The position numbers and the translations under genes are program-made. From Palaemon carinicauda (taxonomy: Eukaryota; Arthropoda; Malacostraca; Decapoda; Palaemonidae): 64,000 nucleotides of DNA. Positions 45,421 to 57,010 of this stretch are shown here, in pieces. The DNA is taken from contig NC_090739.1 in assembly GCF_036898095.1 (NCBI RefSeq), positions 69,223,674 through 69,287,673 on the forward strand. The letters run 5' to 3'. The notes beneath the pieces were generated by a model. That model was given only the letters and a program-made list of their open reading frames with translations. It was not told where the DNA came from and ran no database searches. The stretch's first letter is position 1. Each line of letters starts with the position of its first letter.

Positions 45421-45850
45421 GTACAAATTTGTAAACTTACTGAAACTTCCGGAATGTAGACTCTCCTCCGGTAAATTAAGGGTCCCGGCCGGTATGCCAA
45501 TATGTGGGGTTACAGGTAGAAAAATACAAAATCCTGAAAAAATTCACTGAGCTTTGTATGGCAATGGAGAATGCGTATACAAAATATTTCCTCAAAGTTC
45601 CTCTTACTTTCATAGTTACAGGGTAATTAGTAAAAGTAACACATTAAACCAAAAACATTGATCCCTACAAAAAAGGCAGTATTTCTTCTGTTATTGTAAA
45701 CTTTGATAATTACTAATTTTATTATAAAACAAACTCTGAGCAGTGGCATCTGCATAGATTCCATGAGTCACAAAACGTAGTATTACATGGTAATTACACC
45801 TTTCTGCCTTCAGTGCTAGCACAAACCTCAGAGAGAGTACATGTTTGAGT
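45421..45850. other. Unassigned region before D
   Basis: No ORF. The left border of D could not be fixed; it may be truncated here. Confidence 0.35.
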
Positions 45851-46861
45851 TTGACCTCTTAACATTCACTCTGAACGGCTTTGCCGCCACCTATCGGCAC
45901 ACTATCCTATAGTACCTGTACCGGCGATACGTCGCCACTGACGGCAGTGCCGCCACTGGCGACATATCCGTCACCTATGGTAAGGTGTTTTCTGCGGAAA
46001 CCCTTGCCATTTATCTCCGCCACCCCTAGGTACCATTGCCCCTGACAGCATTGCCGTTACTGGCGGCGGGGCTAGTACTAGTCTATGGGAGTGGATGTCT
46101 GTACCAGCGCCTTAGGGCACATAGGACGAGGGCAGCAATGCCGTTACCCCTCTGACGCTGCCGGTACTTCCGGCAACGCTGGTATGCCCAGAGCACATGC
46201 CTTTCTGTACTCTTTATCTGAGACTGCCTTATCTAACCTAAGGTGGGTTCTCTACTGACTGTATGTGAATTCAACTACAGATCAACATAAAGGCCTTATT
46301 CCTTCAACTTTTGAGGCTTCCTTATGTATGCTGGGCCTGGGAATCCCTTTTACGAAAGGAAATAACCACTACATATGGTTATTGGTTTTCTATCAATTTG
46401 TCCATTCCCCTCTGAGGGTGTGGATTGGATAGATGGGTGATAACCCTATAGGGTAGTTCCCAATACCAGGTCTTCCCTAAGTGAGGTTATCAACCTGTAA
46501 ATATAGCCCTCGGGTTGCTATACACTTGCTCATTAATCAATACGTCGATTGCTTAAACTATTAAGTTTACCCGTACCGTTGCATTCTAATTGGCTATTTC
46601 TCTGCGGAGAAATAGGAGAGACGGTTCTGTCCATGAGCAACCTCCCCCCCCTTTGGGCCTATAGCAACTGACTCTAAGGAGGCTATTTATTTCAATCTAA
46701 CACGTTTAATAGGGGAATGGACATTTTGTACTTTACATCCTCCTTTCTTACCAACTGCATTCACACACAATTTGGGGATTACTATTCCCTCAATTGTCAG
46801 CATTGAATGTTACTAACCCATTTCTTTCAGCTTTTGGTGACTGTTAGAGGACTCAATTTCA

Positions 46862-46884
46862 TTTAAACTTTTTTCTCCTTACAG
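46862..46884 (+). promoter_or_regulatory. Likely 3' splice site before D ORF1
   Basis: CTTTTTTCTCCTTACAG directly precedes the open frame of ORF1, as in B. Confidence 0.5.
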
Positions 46885-48355
46885 GCGCTGCCTACGGCGG
46901 AGATATACTGTAGAGTGCAGATTTGTGCCAGTACCGTGAGCCATCCTTGCTGTCACGATACTTGCCGCACACATGCGAAATTTCGGAGGATGAAGGGTCC
47001 AGTCTCGTACTGGGACCCTCAGGATTGCAGTGTTTGTAAGGACCTACATCACTCCGGTTGGTTCTCCAAGGATAGCTCTGATGATGGCCGCGTGTTCTTC
47101 CAGCGGTCCCTTCGCACCTTGGTAAGAGGGTTCAAGAAGAACTCGAATACGAAGGCCCCTTACCTCCCCTCTAATGAGTGGAAGGATATCCTCTTCCCAA
47201 AGGCGGCACCTGATTCGGTTTTGGGCTACTTTAAACCTAAACCCCTCCCAACGGTCCAGCTACAGGTCGACAAAGCGTTGGGTGCGATGAGCCTAGACTC
47301 CGAGAGGATTTCCATGGTCTCCTCTCTCTCCCTGGGTAAGGAATCGGCTCTCCTTTCCACGGTGGAGTCAGATGAAGAACCCCTCCCTTCAGTGGATGAC
47401 CCTTACCTGCCGGAGGTGGATGATGCAAGTTTGGGGATTATCATGGATTCAGTGGTGTCTACCACTTCAGCCCACACTATGACAATGGCCTCCCTGTCTA
47501 CGGTGACGGCTACCTCTTCCTTGACGGGAGCTGTTCCTGACTCTTTCCCCCCACCATCTCCTGCTGGGCTCATGGAGCCCCCTCAGTTCCCGAGCACCTC
47601 GGGTACTACAATAGATCCGGTACTTATGGCTAACATGAAAGCCTTCATGGAGGAGAATCAGCAATACCAGCTGATGATGTTCAGGCCTTACGTGAAGAGA
47701 TCCAGGCCCTGAAGAAGCAAGAGGAGCCAACCAGGGATAAAGTCTTGCCGTCCCAGCTACCTTATTGCATGCAGCAAAATCCTTGGAGGTATGCTGGCCA
47801 CGCCGTGCTCTCCGAGGGCATCCTCCACATTGGCGAAGGGCTGGGTTCCAGACAGGTGGCGGATCTGGACTTTTACCCCGACATTGATGCCTACCCCTTT
47901 TGCTACGTGAGGCTAGCTTAGGGGGTTCTGTTTAGGGATGATACCATTCCTAAGGAAACTATCCTCCTGGAACATACAAGGGCTCAACACCTGGCAGTGA
48001 GAGAGATGAAAGTGACAGGGTGTATCAATGCACAGCTTGGCACCTTCGGTAAGAGGTTGGCCACCTTCGTGGCTCTGGACAAAATGATCTTCCCCTTTGC
48101 CTCGTAGGGCTATGTGGCAGTGGAAAAAGCCATTCGTGAGGGTAAGCCTCTCCTAGTTTGGAGGAGTGCAAACCGGTTTCACTTATCTTGCCACATGATG
48201 CCGACCACTGGACCGATGTCCAGTTTACTTTTTCTGAGGGTAAACTGGATAAGGATGCGGCCGGCCGCCAGTTTAATGAGAAGCTGCCCAGGATTCCCAA
48301 ACACCTTCTTAAGGCTGAGCTGCAGGCTTCGAATAGTCAACTTGAGTATTACTAA
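46885..48355 (+). pseudogene. D ORF1, N-terminal part
   Basis: Open from the acceptor site to 47712. The cysteine/histidine cluster (YCRVQIC, CCHDTCRTHA, CSVCKD) is the same type as in B, followed by WFSKDSSDD, an acidic-Ser/Pro-rich linker and a Met-rich helix. After a shift, fragments (PWRYAGHAVLSEGI, VADLDFYPDIDAYPF, GYVAVEKAIREGKPLL, KLPRIPKHLLKAELQA) continue to the LINE insertion. Confidence 0.75.
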
Positions 48356-49925
48356 GAGCTTGTATTAATAAGAGCTTAGTCCCGTCCTCTGAAAAAGTTG
48401 CTATCATTAAACCATTTCTTAAAGGATCCCTTGATCATCAAGAATTGAAATCTTAGACCAATTTCTAACTTGTCTTTTTTGTCAAAAATGATCGAGACTT
48501 CCGTTTTAGATCAACTCAGTCAGCACTTGAAAGTAATTGGAGCTATTCCTGAAGATCAGTCAGCATATCGGAAATTCCATTCTACTGAAACAGCTCTTTG
48601 TGCCGTAATAAATGATTTGTTAGGTTTCTCTGATGACGGTAAATGTAGCTTGCTTATTCTCCTAGATCTTAGCGCTGCTTTCGATACAGTGGTTCATGAA
48701 GTGTTAATAGAGGATATGACTGCTATTGGGATCGATGGGGATGCTCTTAAATGGTTTAATAACTATTTATCGAATAGATCTTTCAAGGTGAAGGTTAAAG
48801 ATAGATATTCTGAAAGTAGAAAGCTCACCACGGGTGTTCCACAAGGAAGCGTACTTGGCCCGGTTCTTTTTAGTATTTATATAATCAAGTTGTCTTGGAT
48901 ATTTAAATTACATGGCGTTCAATGTAAATTTTTTGCTGATGACACCCAGTTCTATTTAATAGTGGATGACATTATTGAAGATCAAGCTGTTATTGATAGA
49001 CTTATGGCAGATGTTTCGAAATGGATGCAAAAGAAAAAGCTAAAACTAAATGAAAATAAAACTGAATGTATTCTAATTGGCACTAAATATAACTTAAGAA
49101 GGTTTGATAACGTTAATAGCATCTCCATCAATAAGGAAAATATTTTGTTAACTGATAAAGTCAGAGATCTTGGGGTAGTAGTTGATGGTTCTTTGACATT
49201 TGATGAACATATTAACAATGTGGTTAGGACCGCAAATTATCATCTGAGGAATATTGCATCCATTAGAAATTATCTTAACGAAGATGCCACTAAGCTGCTA
49301 ATTAATAGTCTGGTAGTTAGTAGAGTAGACTATTGTAATTCGTTGTATTACAATCTACCTAATTATCGTCTTAAGAAACTTCAAATGATTTTGAATAGAG
49401 CTGCTAGACTAATTGTTGGTATATCCCCGCGAGAACATATTACTCCAACCTTAATTAAATTACACTGGTTACCAGTCAAAGCAAGGATTATTTTTAAACT
49501 TTGCGTCTTAACATATCAAGCTATTAACACGGGAGAGCCATTGTATCTTAAAGGTTGCCTGAAAAGATACGTAGTAGGGCCTGGTGTTCATACACGCTTT
49601 TCCCGTGATGATTACAGACTTGATGAGCCTCGTGCAACGACCACTCTTGGTACGAGAACTTTTAAGCACTGCGCTCCTAGATTGTATAATCAACTTCCGG
49701 CATCAGTTAAGTGTGCTGAAAATATCTTTCAGTTCAAAAATCTATTGAAAACCCATTTATTTTCACTCTGCTATAACACCGAGACAAATGCAATTAACCC
49801 TCTTTTACATTACATAGACTTTTAAATTTTTAATTATAATATAAATGATTTGGAAATCCTGTCTGAACGCTTAATAGCGAAAGCAGGGATACTTGATAAA
49901 CCGTCAGACATAAACATAGACATAG
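48356..49925 (+). mobile_element. CR1/L2-type LINE, 5'-truncated
   Basis: D ORF1 sequence stops at about 48355 and resumes at about 49926 with LLASMSLQ, homologous to B. The LINE begins within RT (SSEKVAIIKPFLKG) and ends in an ACATAG-like short repeat tail (about 49908-49930). I could not define a target duplication. Confidence 0.8.
48470..49825 (+). CDS. LINE ORF2 C-terminal part: reverse transcriptase
   Basis: A 451-codon open frame with all RT blocks after the first: LLILLDLSAAFDTVVHEVL, GVPQGSVLGPVLF, FFADDTQFYL (catalytic DD), KLKLNENKTECILIG, and the thumb plus C-terminal tail (VDYCNSLYYNLP, LIKLHWLPVKARI, LCVLTYQAINTGEPLYL) typical of the CR1/L2 group. The endonuclease is absent through 5' truncation. 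A two-base deletion just upstream, near 48452, puts the first RT block in another frame. The ATG used is internal and simply the first in frame. Confidence 0.88.
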   Translation: MSFLSKMIETSVLDQLSQHLKVIGAIPEDQSAYRKFHSTETALCAVINDLLGFSDDGKCSLLILLDLSAAFDTVVHEVLIEDMTAIGIDGDALKWFNNYLSNRSFKVKVKDRYSESRKLTTGVPQGSVLGPVLFSIYIIKLSWIFKLHGVQCKFFADDTQFYLIVDDIIEDQAVIDRLMADVSKWMQKKKLKLNENKTECILIGTKYNLRRFDNVNSISINKENILLTDKVRDLGVVVDGSLTFDEHINNVVRTANYHLRNIASIRNYLNEDATKLLINSLVVSRVDYCNSLYYNLPNYRLKKLQMILNRAARLIVGISPREHITPTLIKLHWLPVKARIIFKLCVLTYQAINTGEPLYLKGCLKRYVVGPGVHTRFSRDDYRLDEPRATTTLGTRTFKHCAPRLYNQLPASVKCAENIFQFKNLLKTHLFSLCYNTETNAINPLLHYIDF

Positions 49926-50516
49926 AATAGTTGTTAGCGTCGATGTCTCTGCAGTGCTTCATGGAGATGATGATTGGGAATTTTACGGATGCCCTAGTCT
50001 TTTCCTTGTTGGCGAAGACTCATTTTGCCACCTTTATGAAGGACCTTTATGCTTTCTTTCAGGCCCGTAGAGCCTGTAGAGAGCATGTACTTGCCACAGC
50101 TACCATCCGCCACGAGCCGAAACGTCTCATCGACTCTTACCATCTGGGGAAAAGATCTGTTTCCTCAAAGGTTGGTGAAGGAAGTCACGGATAAGGCTGT
50201 CGCAAAGAACAGGAACCCTTTCCAGAAGTGGATGATCTCCTTGAAGAGGAAGTTCACCCCTAGGGGAGGCCCTCAACCCAAGAGGTCTGATAAACCGACC
50301 TATCATCGGAGGTCGTTTGCTCCTCCCCCTGGCGCCGTGCCTCAGACTGTCTACACTGTGCCCTAGCAAGTGGTGACACAGTCCCCGGCCTTCAACCCTG
50401 TACATGAGCAAGGGTTGTCTTCCTTTTGATCTCCCAAGAAAGAAACAAGGGGCAGATGCCGCCCTGTCAGAGGAGGCAAGTCCAGGGGTCGCGGACATCG
50501 AGACAACAGAGGATGA
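49926..50516 (+). pseudogene. D ORF1, C-terminal part
   Basis: Starts LLASMSLQCF, then KDLYAFFQARRAC and HEPKRLI as in B. A shift brings KDLFPQRLVKEVTDKAVAKN, a TAG at 50364-50366 interrupts, and the RG-rich tail (VRGGKSRGRGHRDNRG) ends at a TGA at 50514-50516. It overlaps the start of pol. Confidence 0.75.
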
Positions 50517-50589
50517 AGAGGTTGCCGCCCTGTCAGAGGAGGCAAGTCCAGGGGTCGCGGACATCGAGACAACAGAGGATGAAGAGGTT
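50458..50589. repeat. Exact 66-bp tandem duplication in D
   Basis: Units 50458-50523 and 50524-50589 are identical. It covers the ORF1/pol overlap and adds 22 codons without shifting pol. Confidence 0.97.
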
Positions 50590-51411
50590 CACGTCCTCAA
50601 CACAAACAATGAAGGTCTCCCGGTAGGGGGACGGCTGACCTTGTTCAAGGACCGTTGGTCCTTCAGTCCTTAGGCACACAGCGTCATTTCCAACAGCTTG
50701 GGTTGGAAGTGGAGACAAAGGCCACCAAAGCTCAGGAGATTCTTCCAGAAAACAACACCTCATCTGGAACAATATGTACAAGACCTTCTGGAGAGAAGAG
50801 TTATCCATTGCGCGAGATCTATGAGATTTCAAGGTCGTCAATTTTACGTGCCAAAAAAAGATTCGAGCATTCCTCGAACTATTCTCGACTTGTCCCATCT
50901 AAACCTGTTCATTCAGTGCGACAGGTTCCGGATGCTGACTATTTCGCAGATACGGACCTTACTACCCCTGGAGGCTTACACCGTCTCTATAGATCTTACC
51001 GACACCTATTGGCATCTTCCGATAGGTCGACGCTTCTCCCCATACCTTGGTTTCAGCCTGGAGGGAAAGGGCTATGTATTCAGAACTATGCCATTCGGGC
51101 TCAACATAGCTCCAAGGATTTTCACGATGCTTATCGGCGCAGTCATACAACAACTTTGGGAGAAAGGCCTTCAAGTAGCGGCGTACTTGGACGACTGGCT
51201 AGTGTGGGCTCCCTCGGCACTAGAGTGCTCGGAAGCAGCCACTCAAGTTGTACGGTTCCTTCAGTCCCTCAGGTTTCAGATCAACTTCAAGAGATCAAGA
51301 CTGGTCCCAGCTCAAGACTTCCAGTGGTCGGGGAGTCGTTGGAACCTCAAGTCTCACTCCCTCCCTATCTATTCCTCCCCCCAAGAGAAAGGAAATAGTG
51401 AAGTCAGTCAG

Positions 51412-51503
51412 GTCCCTGATCAAGTCTGGGACGCTCACCAGGCGACGCCAGGAGAGGGTCCCTGATCAAGTCTGGGACGCTCACCAGGCGACGCCAGGAG
51501 AGG
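51412..51503. repeat. Exact 46-bp tandem duplication in D
   Basis: Units 51412-51457 and 51458-51503 are identical. It shifts the pol frame by one base. Confidence 0.97.
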
Positions 51504-51838
51504 GTTCTAGGATCTTTACAATTCGCCTCTGTAACGAACCCTGTCCTCAAAGTACGACTCGAGGATGCAAGCAGAGTTTGGAAAAGGAGAGCCTCCAAAG
51601 CTCTTCGAGACCATCAGAAGCGGACTCCGGTTTTACTGCGCAAGCAACTTCGACCGTGGTCCACTGCCAAAAGTCTTTCACAGACGGTACCGTTGCGCTT
51701 TCCTCCAACAGTAGTGACACTTCATACAGATGCCTCGTTGGATGGGTGGGGGGGGGGGCGTCATACCCCCCTTAAGAAAGTGCAAGGCCGTTGTTCTCAT
51801 AAATTTCAACAATTCCACATCAATATTCTGTAGGCCAT

Positions 51839-51958
51839 GGCAGTAGACTTGTCCCTCAAGAAATTACACTTGAAGGAAAACATTCATATCCGTCTAGTGG
51901 CAGTAGACTTGTCCCTCAAGAAATTACACTTGAAGGAAAACATTCATATCCGTCTAGT
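51839..51958. repeat. Exact 60-bp tandem duplication in D
   Basis: Units 51839-51898 and 51899-51958 are identical. It repeats 20 RNase H residues in frame. Confidence 0.97.
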
Positions 51959-52259
51959 CCTCGACAGCAAGGTGATAGTCCATTGCATCAACAGCAAAGG
52001 TCGAGGTTTCCCCAAATAAATCACGTAATGATAGCCATCTTTACATTGGTTCAGAAGAAAACTTGGCACCTGTCAGCATCCCACCTTCAGGGAGTAAGAA
52101 ATGTGAGGGTGTATTTCCTCTCGCACAAAACCTCTAGAGATGGAGTGGTCTCGCGACGAAAAATCATTTTGTTTCGTACAGTATCAAGTCCCTGGACTTC
52201 AAGTGGATGTGTGTGTGACGAGTCTCAACAAAAAACTTCCCTTCTATGTAGCACCGTAG

Positions 52260-53332
52260 ATGGATCAAGCAGCAGTGGGAATGGACGCGATGTCCCTGGA
52301 TTGGAATTGTTGGACAAAGATTTGCCTGTTCCCACCGTTCAACCTCCTCATGAAGGTTCTGGACAAGCTTCGATCTTTCAAAGGGACGGCGGTTCTGGTG
52401 GCTCCTATGTGGCCAAAGAGCAACTGGTTTCCCATGGTCACGCAATCGAACCCCAAGTTGGTGCCGTTACCCAACCCGATTCTGTCCCAGGAAGTACAGC
52501 GGGAGATTACTTATGCTTCATCATGGAGAACGAACAACCTTATTCTCATGATTTTTTCGCCCTCCAAGATTTTGTTGTACAAATCGGCCCTCACTAGATC
52601 TATACTATACGCCTTTGATGTCGACTTTAACTCTGATCTCTTCAACACAATTCCGAAGGCTTGTGCAAGGCTACGGCTGTCGGCTCCACCACAGCCTATC
52701 TCTTGGTCCTTGGACAAAGTTTTGCAATTTGCTTCGGACATAGACAATCAAACGGCTTCTATTCGTGATCTCACTCAGAAAGTCATCTTTTTAATTGGGA
52801 TGGCTTCCGGTGCTCGTGTTGGTGAAATTGTGGTGCTATCTAGAGATGAGGGCCACATTGAATTTGTGGATAATGAGGAAATTAATTTATACCCTGATCC
52901 CACTTTTCTAGCTAAGAATGAACTTCCCTCTAAACGGTGGGGTCCATGGAAAATAGTTCCCCTACCAGGTGAGCCCCCCCGTGTCCAGTGCAGTGTTTAA
53001 AAGTGTATTTACTAAGAACAGTGCAGTTTAAGGGTGGTCAATTTTTTAAGGGGGAAACAGTGGGGTCTGATTTGTCTCTGAAACAGTTAAGAGCAAAAAT
53101 TACTTAGTTTATACGAAGACCGGACCCGGCTAGTATGCCATTGGGTCACGACCCTAGGAAAGTGGCTTCCTCCTTGAACTTTTTCCAGGATATGTCCTTT
53201 GAGGGACTGCTGGTATATACCGGTTGGAAGTCCACTAGGGTTTTCTTCAGGCATTACCTGAAGCAATTGGAGGAGATACATCATTTTGTGGTGGCTGCGG
53301 GAAGTGTTATCAAGCCCACTGCAATGACGTAG
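52260..53332 (+). pseudogene. D post-RNase H domain and tyrosine recombinase
   Basis: One frame to 53000 holds the post-RNase H region (DAMSLDWNCW, LFPPFNLLMKVLDKLRS, PLPNPILSQEVQ) and then, after a deletion of about 200 bases relative to B that removes the YR N-terminus, the YR from KSALTRSILYAF. Catalytic Arg in GARVGEI (52815-52817); after a shift, HDPR (53147-53158) and Tyr in FRHYLK (53255-53257). The missing N-terminal DNA-binding part alone would make it inactive. Confidence 0.83.
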
Positions 53333-54125
53333 CCCACAGTGCGTCCTAGGGCACTTCTCCAGCTTATTATTAGCAATGAGTAAACAGTTGGTTTTTGCTT
53401 CAAGGTAAAAAGAAAAAATGCAATTAATCATTTCGTTTTCAGGTTCATGTGTCTCTCCGACGCGATGTTTGTGATACATCCTGTCTAAATGGTGGTTAAG
53501 CTACATCTCATTTTGTTCGGGTGATTACCCCCTTTATGTACATATGTGGTCATGTATCTATTGATCAGGTTTATCTCGTCATAAGTTCCTTACGGTTCCT
53601 TATGTCATGTATTTATCCCCTAATGTTACCTTATGTCTGGGTATGGATGGGATGTATTTACTTTGTACATAAAATTTTCCATGTGCGGTTAATGATGATT
53701 GCTCGTTAACCTTTGCACTGATTCTTGTGAATTAGTCTGTAAATTGTTACATGCCTTTTATTTTATGCCCTATTATTATACTTCTAATTACCTTAGCGGT
53801 AATCAAATTTGTGTGCCTCATTATTATCCTTCCTGAACATCATTGGATTTATTTCTCCTGGCGGGTATTTGTTCAATACGCCTTACCTACGATGCCTCCT
53901 TCAGTTTCGAGTTCCCTGCACTAAACACAGGTGATTTACCAATGGCGGAGGGCGGTCCTTTGGTCCTTATTGCCTCCTTGTCGAACCATCATACTTGTCA
54001 ATACTGCCTCCGAACTGTTCTGGGATATATAGTTGAGAGTGATATCTGTGCCTTGACGGAGTAATCCTATAAGTGCATTTTGGTATTGGGACTGCTCTCT
54101 TTGAAGCTTCCTACTGAGTCATAGG
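53333..54125. other. 3' untranslated part of D
   Basis: T-rich sequence between the YR stop and the internal complementary region. No supported ORF. Confidence 0.5.
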
Positions 54126-54236
54126 TAATTCTCTGGTACACTTCCATCAGGACGACATGGCTTCGAGCCCAAAAAATGGATTTTGATGTAGGAAAAATCT
54201 ACTTTTCAGGTGAGATAGCCATGTAGTCCTGATGGC
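54126..54236. repeat. Internal complementary region of D
   Basis: ACTTCCATCAGGACGACATGG...GAGCCCAAAAAATGG joined to ATTTTGATGTAGGAAAAATC...GAGATAGCCATG. The second half mirrors the right end at 54519. Confidence 0.85.
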
Positions 54237-54519
54237 CCACCCGTTACGTTGTCCCTCCCCGATTCCTCGTTGGATGCCTCTTTTCACAGTAGTAACGCTG
54301 CTATGTGGAATAACGTCATCAGTGACGTACGGCGGTGTTAAGAGGGGAGAGGATATATAATGGCTCCTCAACTATCCTTCCCCCTAGTTTCCTGGACTGG
54401 GTTAAGTATATTAGGGGTGCAGACAGAAATATTATACTGTAGGAAGCTGCCGGAAGGACCATCCATCAGGACGACATGGCTATCTTGCCCAAAAATAGAT
54501 TTTTCCTACGTTAAAATCC
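54237..54519. repeat. Right inverted terminal repeat of D
   Basis: Ends ATCAGGACGACATGGCTATC...TTTTTCCTACGTTAAAATCC. Its left partner is not in the window. Confidence 0.75.
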
Positions 54520-54550
54520 AATTTTTTTTGGTTTCGGCAAGAATTTAATC

Positions 54551-55270
54551 ATGCCAAAGAGGAAAAGACAATTTCAACATCTTGCTAAAATAAAAAGAAA
54601 ATTCACTTTAAGAAGAGTTCAGAAGTGGATAATATCGGCGATTTTAGCGGAGTTAGTGAAGGATCGAGATGGAGAGACCGCCTCGCCTAAAGAAGCAAGA
54701 TATTGAGCAAAGGGATCTTCATTTATGATTAAATTATGATAAATAATTTTGTTTTGGTTTATTTTTATCCTAAAAGGAACATAAAATTCATAAATCATGA
54801 TTTATTAATATTGTCTTTGTAGAAATACAAAGAAAAACTTTGAACTCCCATATCTCAAAACTATACTTATTGACCTTCAAATTCTATCTTCTCCCTTAGT
54901 TTTAAAGATATGCCAAAGAGGAAAAGACAATTTCAACATCTCGCTAACATAAGGAAGAAGAAAATTTGCTCTAATCAGTCAGATGTGGGTAGTATTGGGG
55001 ATATTAGCGGAGTTAATGAAGGAGAGGGATGATCAAGGAGCGACCGTCTTGGCTAAAGCAGCAAGATGCAAGATATTGAGCTAAGGGATCTTAATTTATG
55101 ATTAAATTAAGATGAATAACTTGGTTTTGGTTTATTAATATCCAAAAAAGAACCTAAAGAAAAATTCATAATATTCATGATTTATTAATACTGTTTTTGT
55201 AAAAATTCAAAGAAAAACTTTGAATGCCTGTATCTCAAAACTATACTTATTGACCTTCAAATTCTATCTT
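54551..55270 (+). repeat. 359-bp tandem duplication with short KR-rich ORFs
   Basis: Two diverged units begin ATGCCAAAGAGGAAAAGACA at 54551 and 54910 and end with CTTCTCCCTTAGTTTTAAAGAT. Each starts a small ORF, MPKRKRQFQHLA..., of 51 and 40 codons that differ after the first 13 residues because of indels. The basic start resembles starts of some transposon proteins, but I cannot name it. Confidence 0.85.
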
Positions 55271-55747
55271 CTCCCTTAGTTTTAAAGATATACCATTGAA
55301 ATTTGGTATATAGCTTGGAGAGACATTATAAAACAATCAAATAGAGGCTTTTTTTCCAATTTTTATTTTATATTTTTTCTTAGTTTTTTTCCCTGATTTT
55401 AGGATTTATTTTTTTACCATAATGAAAAAATTCATATCTAGCAAAAAATTACTTTTAGAAAAAAAAATGGAGATCTACATCTGGTATATATAGGATAGTG
55501 ATCCCAGGTCTTAATATTCAGTACCAAGGGAGGAAATAAAGTTTGAAAAACACTCATTTTCAGGATAAATTTCCCTGGCGTCGTAAATCCGAAGGTGAGA
55601 GGCCAAAATTCTATGCAGTTTAGGGATGTCTTAAGTTATCTTATTAAGGGGTATGAATGTCAAAGCCCTGTCCTTAAAAAATGGCACTAGCTGGCCAGCT
55701 CCCTTAATACAATATGTCTTTTTGGCAAGATAGTATGCAGTAATGAC

Positions 55748-55839
55748 ACTATCATACATATGAATAAAAGGTTATACTTCTAAATACTCATGAACTATCA
55801 TACATATGAATAAAAGGTTATACTTCTAAATACTCATGA
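55748..55839. repeat. Exact 46-bp tandem duplication
   Basis: Units 55748-55793 and 55794-55839 are identical, in non-coding DNA. Confidence 0.97.
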
Positions 55840-56490
55840 TAATTTTGGAAATGTTTTACATAACCTCTTCTACAGATAAGCCGTCGCTCATATTAAGGCA
55901 CTGTCATACCTCTTGATGTATCTTTACTTGTTTAACTAAGGATCTTCAAGGATGGCTAAATCCCACAATTTCCTCTTTGATTTGTTCATAGGCGCTCATT
56001 CTTAAAATAATTTACTTTACAAGTCTCCTGGAAACTTTGTATTCTTTTACAGCTTCTCTGGCCTGAAGCCCCAATGTTTGCTACTTACAGTATATTTCAA
56101 AATTTTCTTCCAAGATTTGATCAGCGGTAACTTGGTACTCTTTGAAACAAAGTTCTAAGTAGGTAAATTATATGTGGGCTCTTGCAGTTCATTCATCATC
56201 ATGGTTAGCTGGTAATAATAATAATATTAATGATAAATCTTACCAGACTCCTAAGATATTAATCATTGAGGGTCCATTTTTATTCTTGACTTCCTTCTGT
56301 TTAAACTTCACTTAGTATCCTGGTCTCAAGGATAACAATGGGTCTACTGTGGTATTCTGGGCTTTTGTGTAAACTACAAGTTAGGCATAGACTGAGAATT
56401 GGTTCTTAGCAGTAATCTAGACTGAAGCATTTGGTTTTTATCATTAGGCTAGCCTTATTTTAAACATGTCACATTATGACCATACCCTGA
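55840..56490. other. Unassigned region
   Basis: AT-rich, with a short AAT-type run near 56215. No gene or repeat recognised. Confidence 0.4.
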
Positions 56491-56499
56491 AATCTTTGG

Positions 56500-57010
56500 T
56501 TAACTCTAGCAAAACCTGTATTAAATTTGCTTAAGGGGGACGATAAACTGTTTTACATGTTTCCTGGCCTTGGGCATGACCATATTCTACTCATGTGACT
56601 GTCTATAGTGCATTTCCCACAGTAAGCTGAGCAGTTAATGAAATAGAAATAAGTAACATTAAATACTCTTAAGGCCAGCAGGTTTCCTAAAATTATTGAT
56701 TGCCATGTCTTACTGTAAAATTTATCTCAGCAACTGACTATTCTGCCTCTATTAACTTCTGCTTAACTCTGGCAAAATCTGTATTGATATTGGTTAGTAT
56801 TCTGATTAAGCAGACAAAAACATATTTTACATTTTTCCTGGCCTTGGGCATGACCAGTAAAGATGGCCTTTGGTGTGACCATATTCTACACACGTGATAT
56901 ATTTCCCATAGCAGGTTGAGCAGTTAATGAAATAGAAACAAGGCCAGGAGTTGTACTGACTTCACCATGCCTTACTGTAAAAGTTATATGCAGTAATTGG
57001 CTATTCTGCC
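56500..57010. repeat. Diverged tandem repeat of about 280 bp
   Basis: TTTCCTGGCCTTGGGCATGACCA at 56558 and 56836, TGAGCAGTTAATGAAATAGAAA at about 56626 and 56915, and CTTACTGTAAAA...CTATTCTGCCTCT at about 56708 and 56972 recur in the same order, so about two units are present with indels. Confidence 0.8.

Larger units (their letters stand above)
50404..52150 (+). pseudogene. D reverse transcriptase-RNase H (pol)
   Basis: The frame is +1 to ORF1. LPVGGRLTLFKDRWSF is followed by a TAG at 50671-50673 where B has Trp. RT then runs YVPKKDSSIPRTILDLSHLN, VSIDLTDTYWHLPI, MPFGLNIAPRIF and AYLDDWLVW with both Asp residues. A shift at the C-run near 51376 and a 46-base duplication break it. RNase H keeps LHTDASLDGWGG, a stop, AMAVDLSLKKL (duplicated) and VLDSKVIVHCI; its end is badly decayed. 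Confidence 0.82.
45850..54519 (+). mobile_element. DIRS1-like YR retrotransposon D (left end lost, hosts a LINE)
   Basis: Same family as B by ORF1 zinc finger, RT, post-RNase H and YR wording. The right inverted repeat and internal complementary region are present, but no matching left repeat is found upstream, so the left border is approximate and the element is probably truncated. A CR1/L2-type LINE interrupts ORF1. Three exact short tandem duplications (66, 46 and 60 bases) disturb the coding region. Confidence 0.82.
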
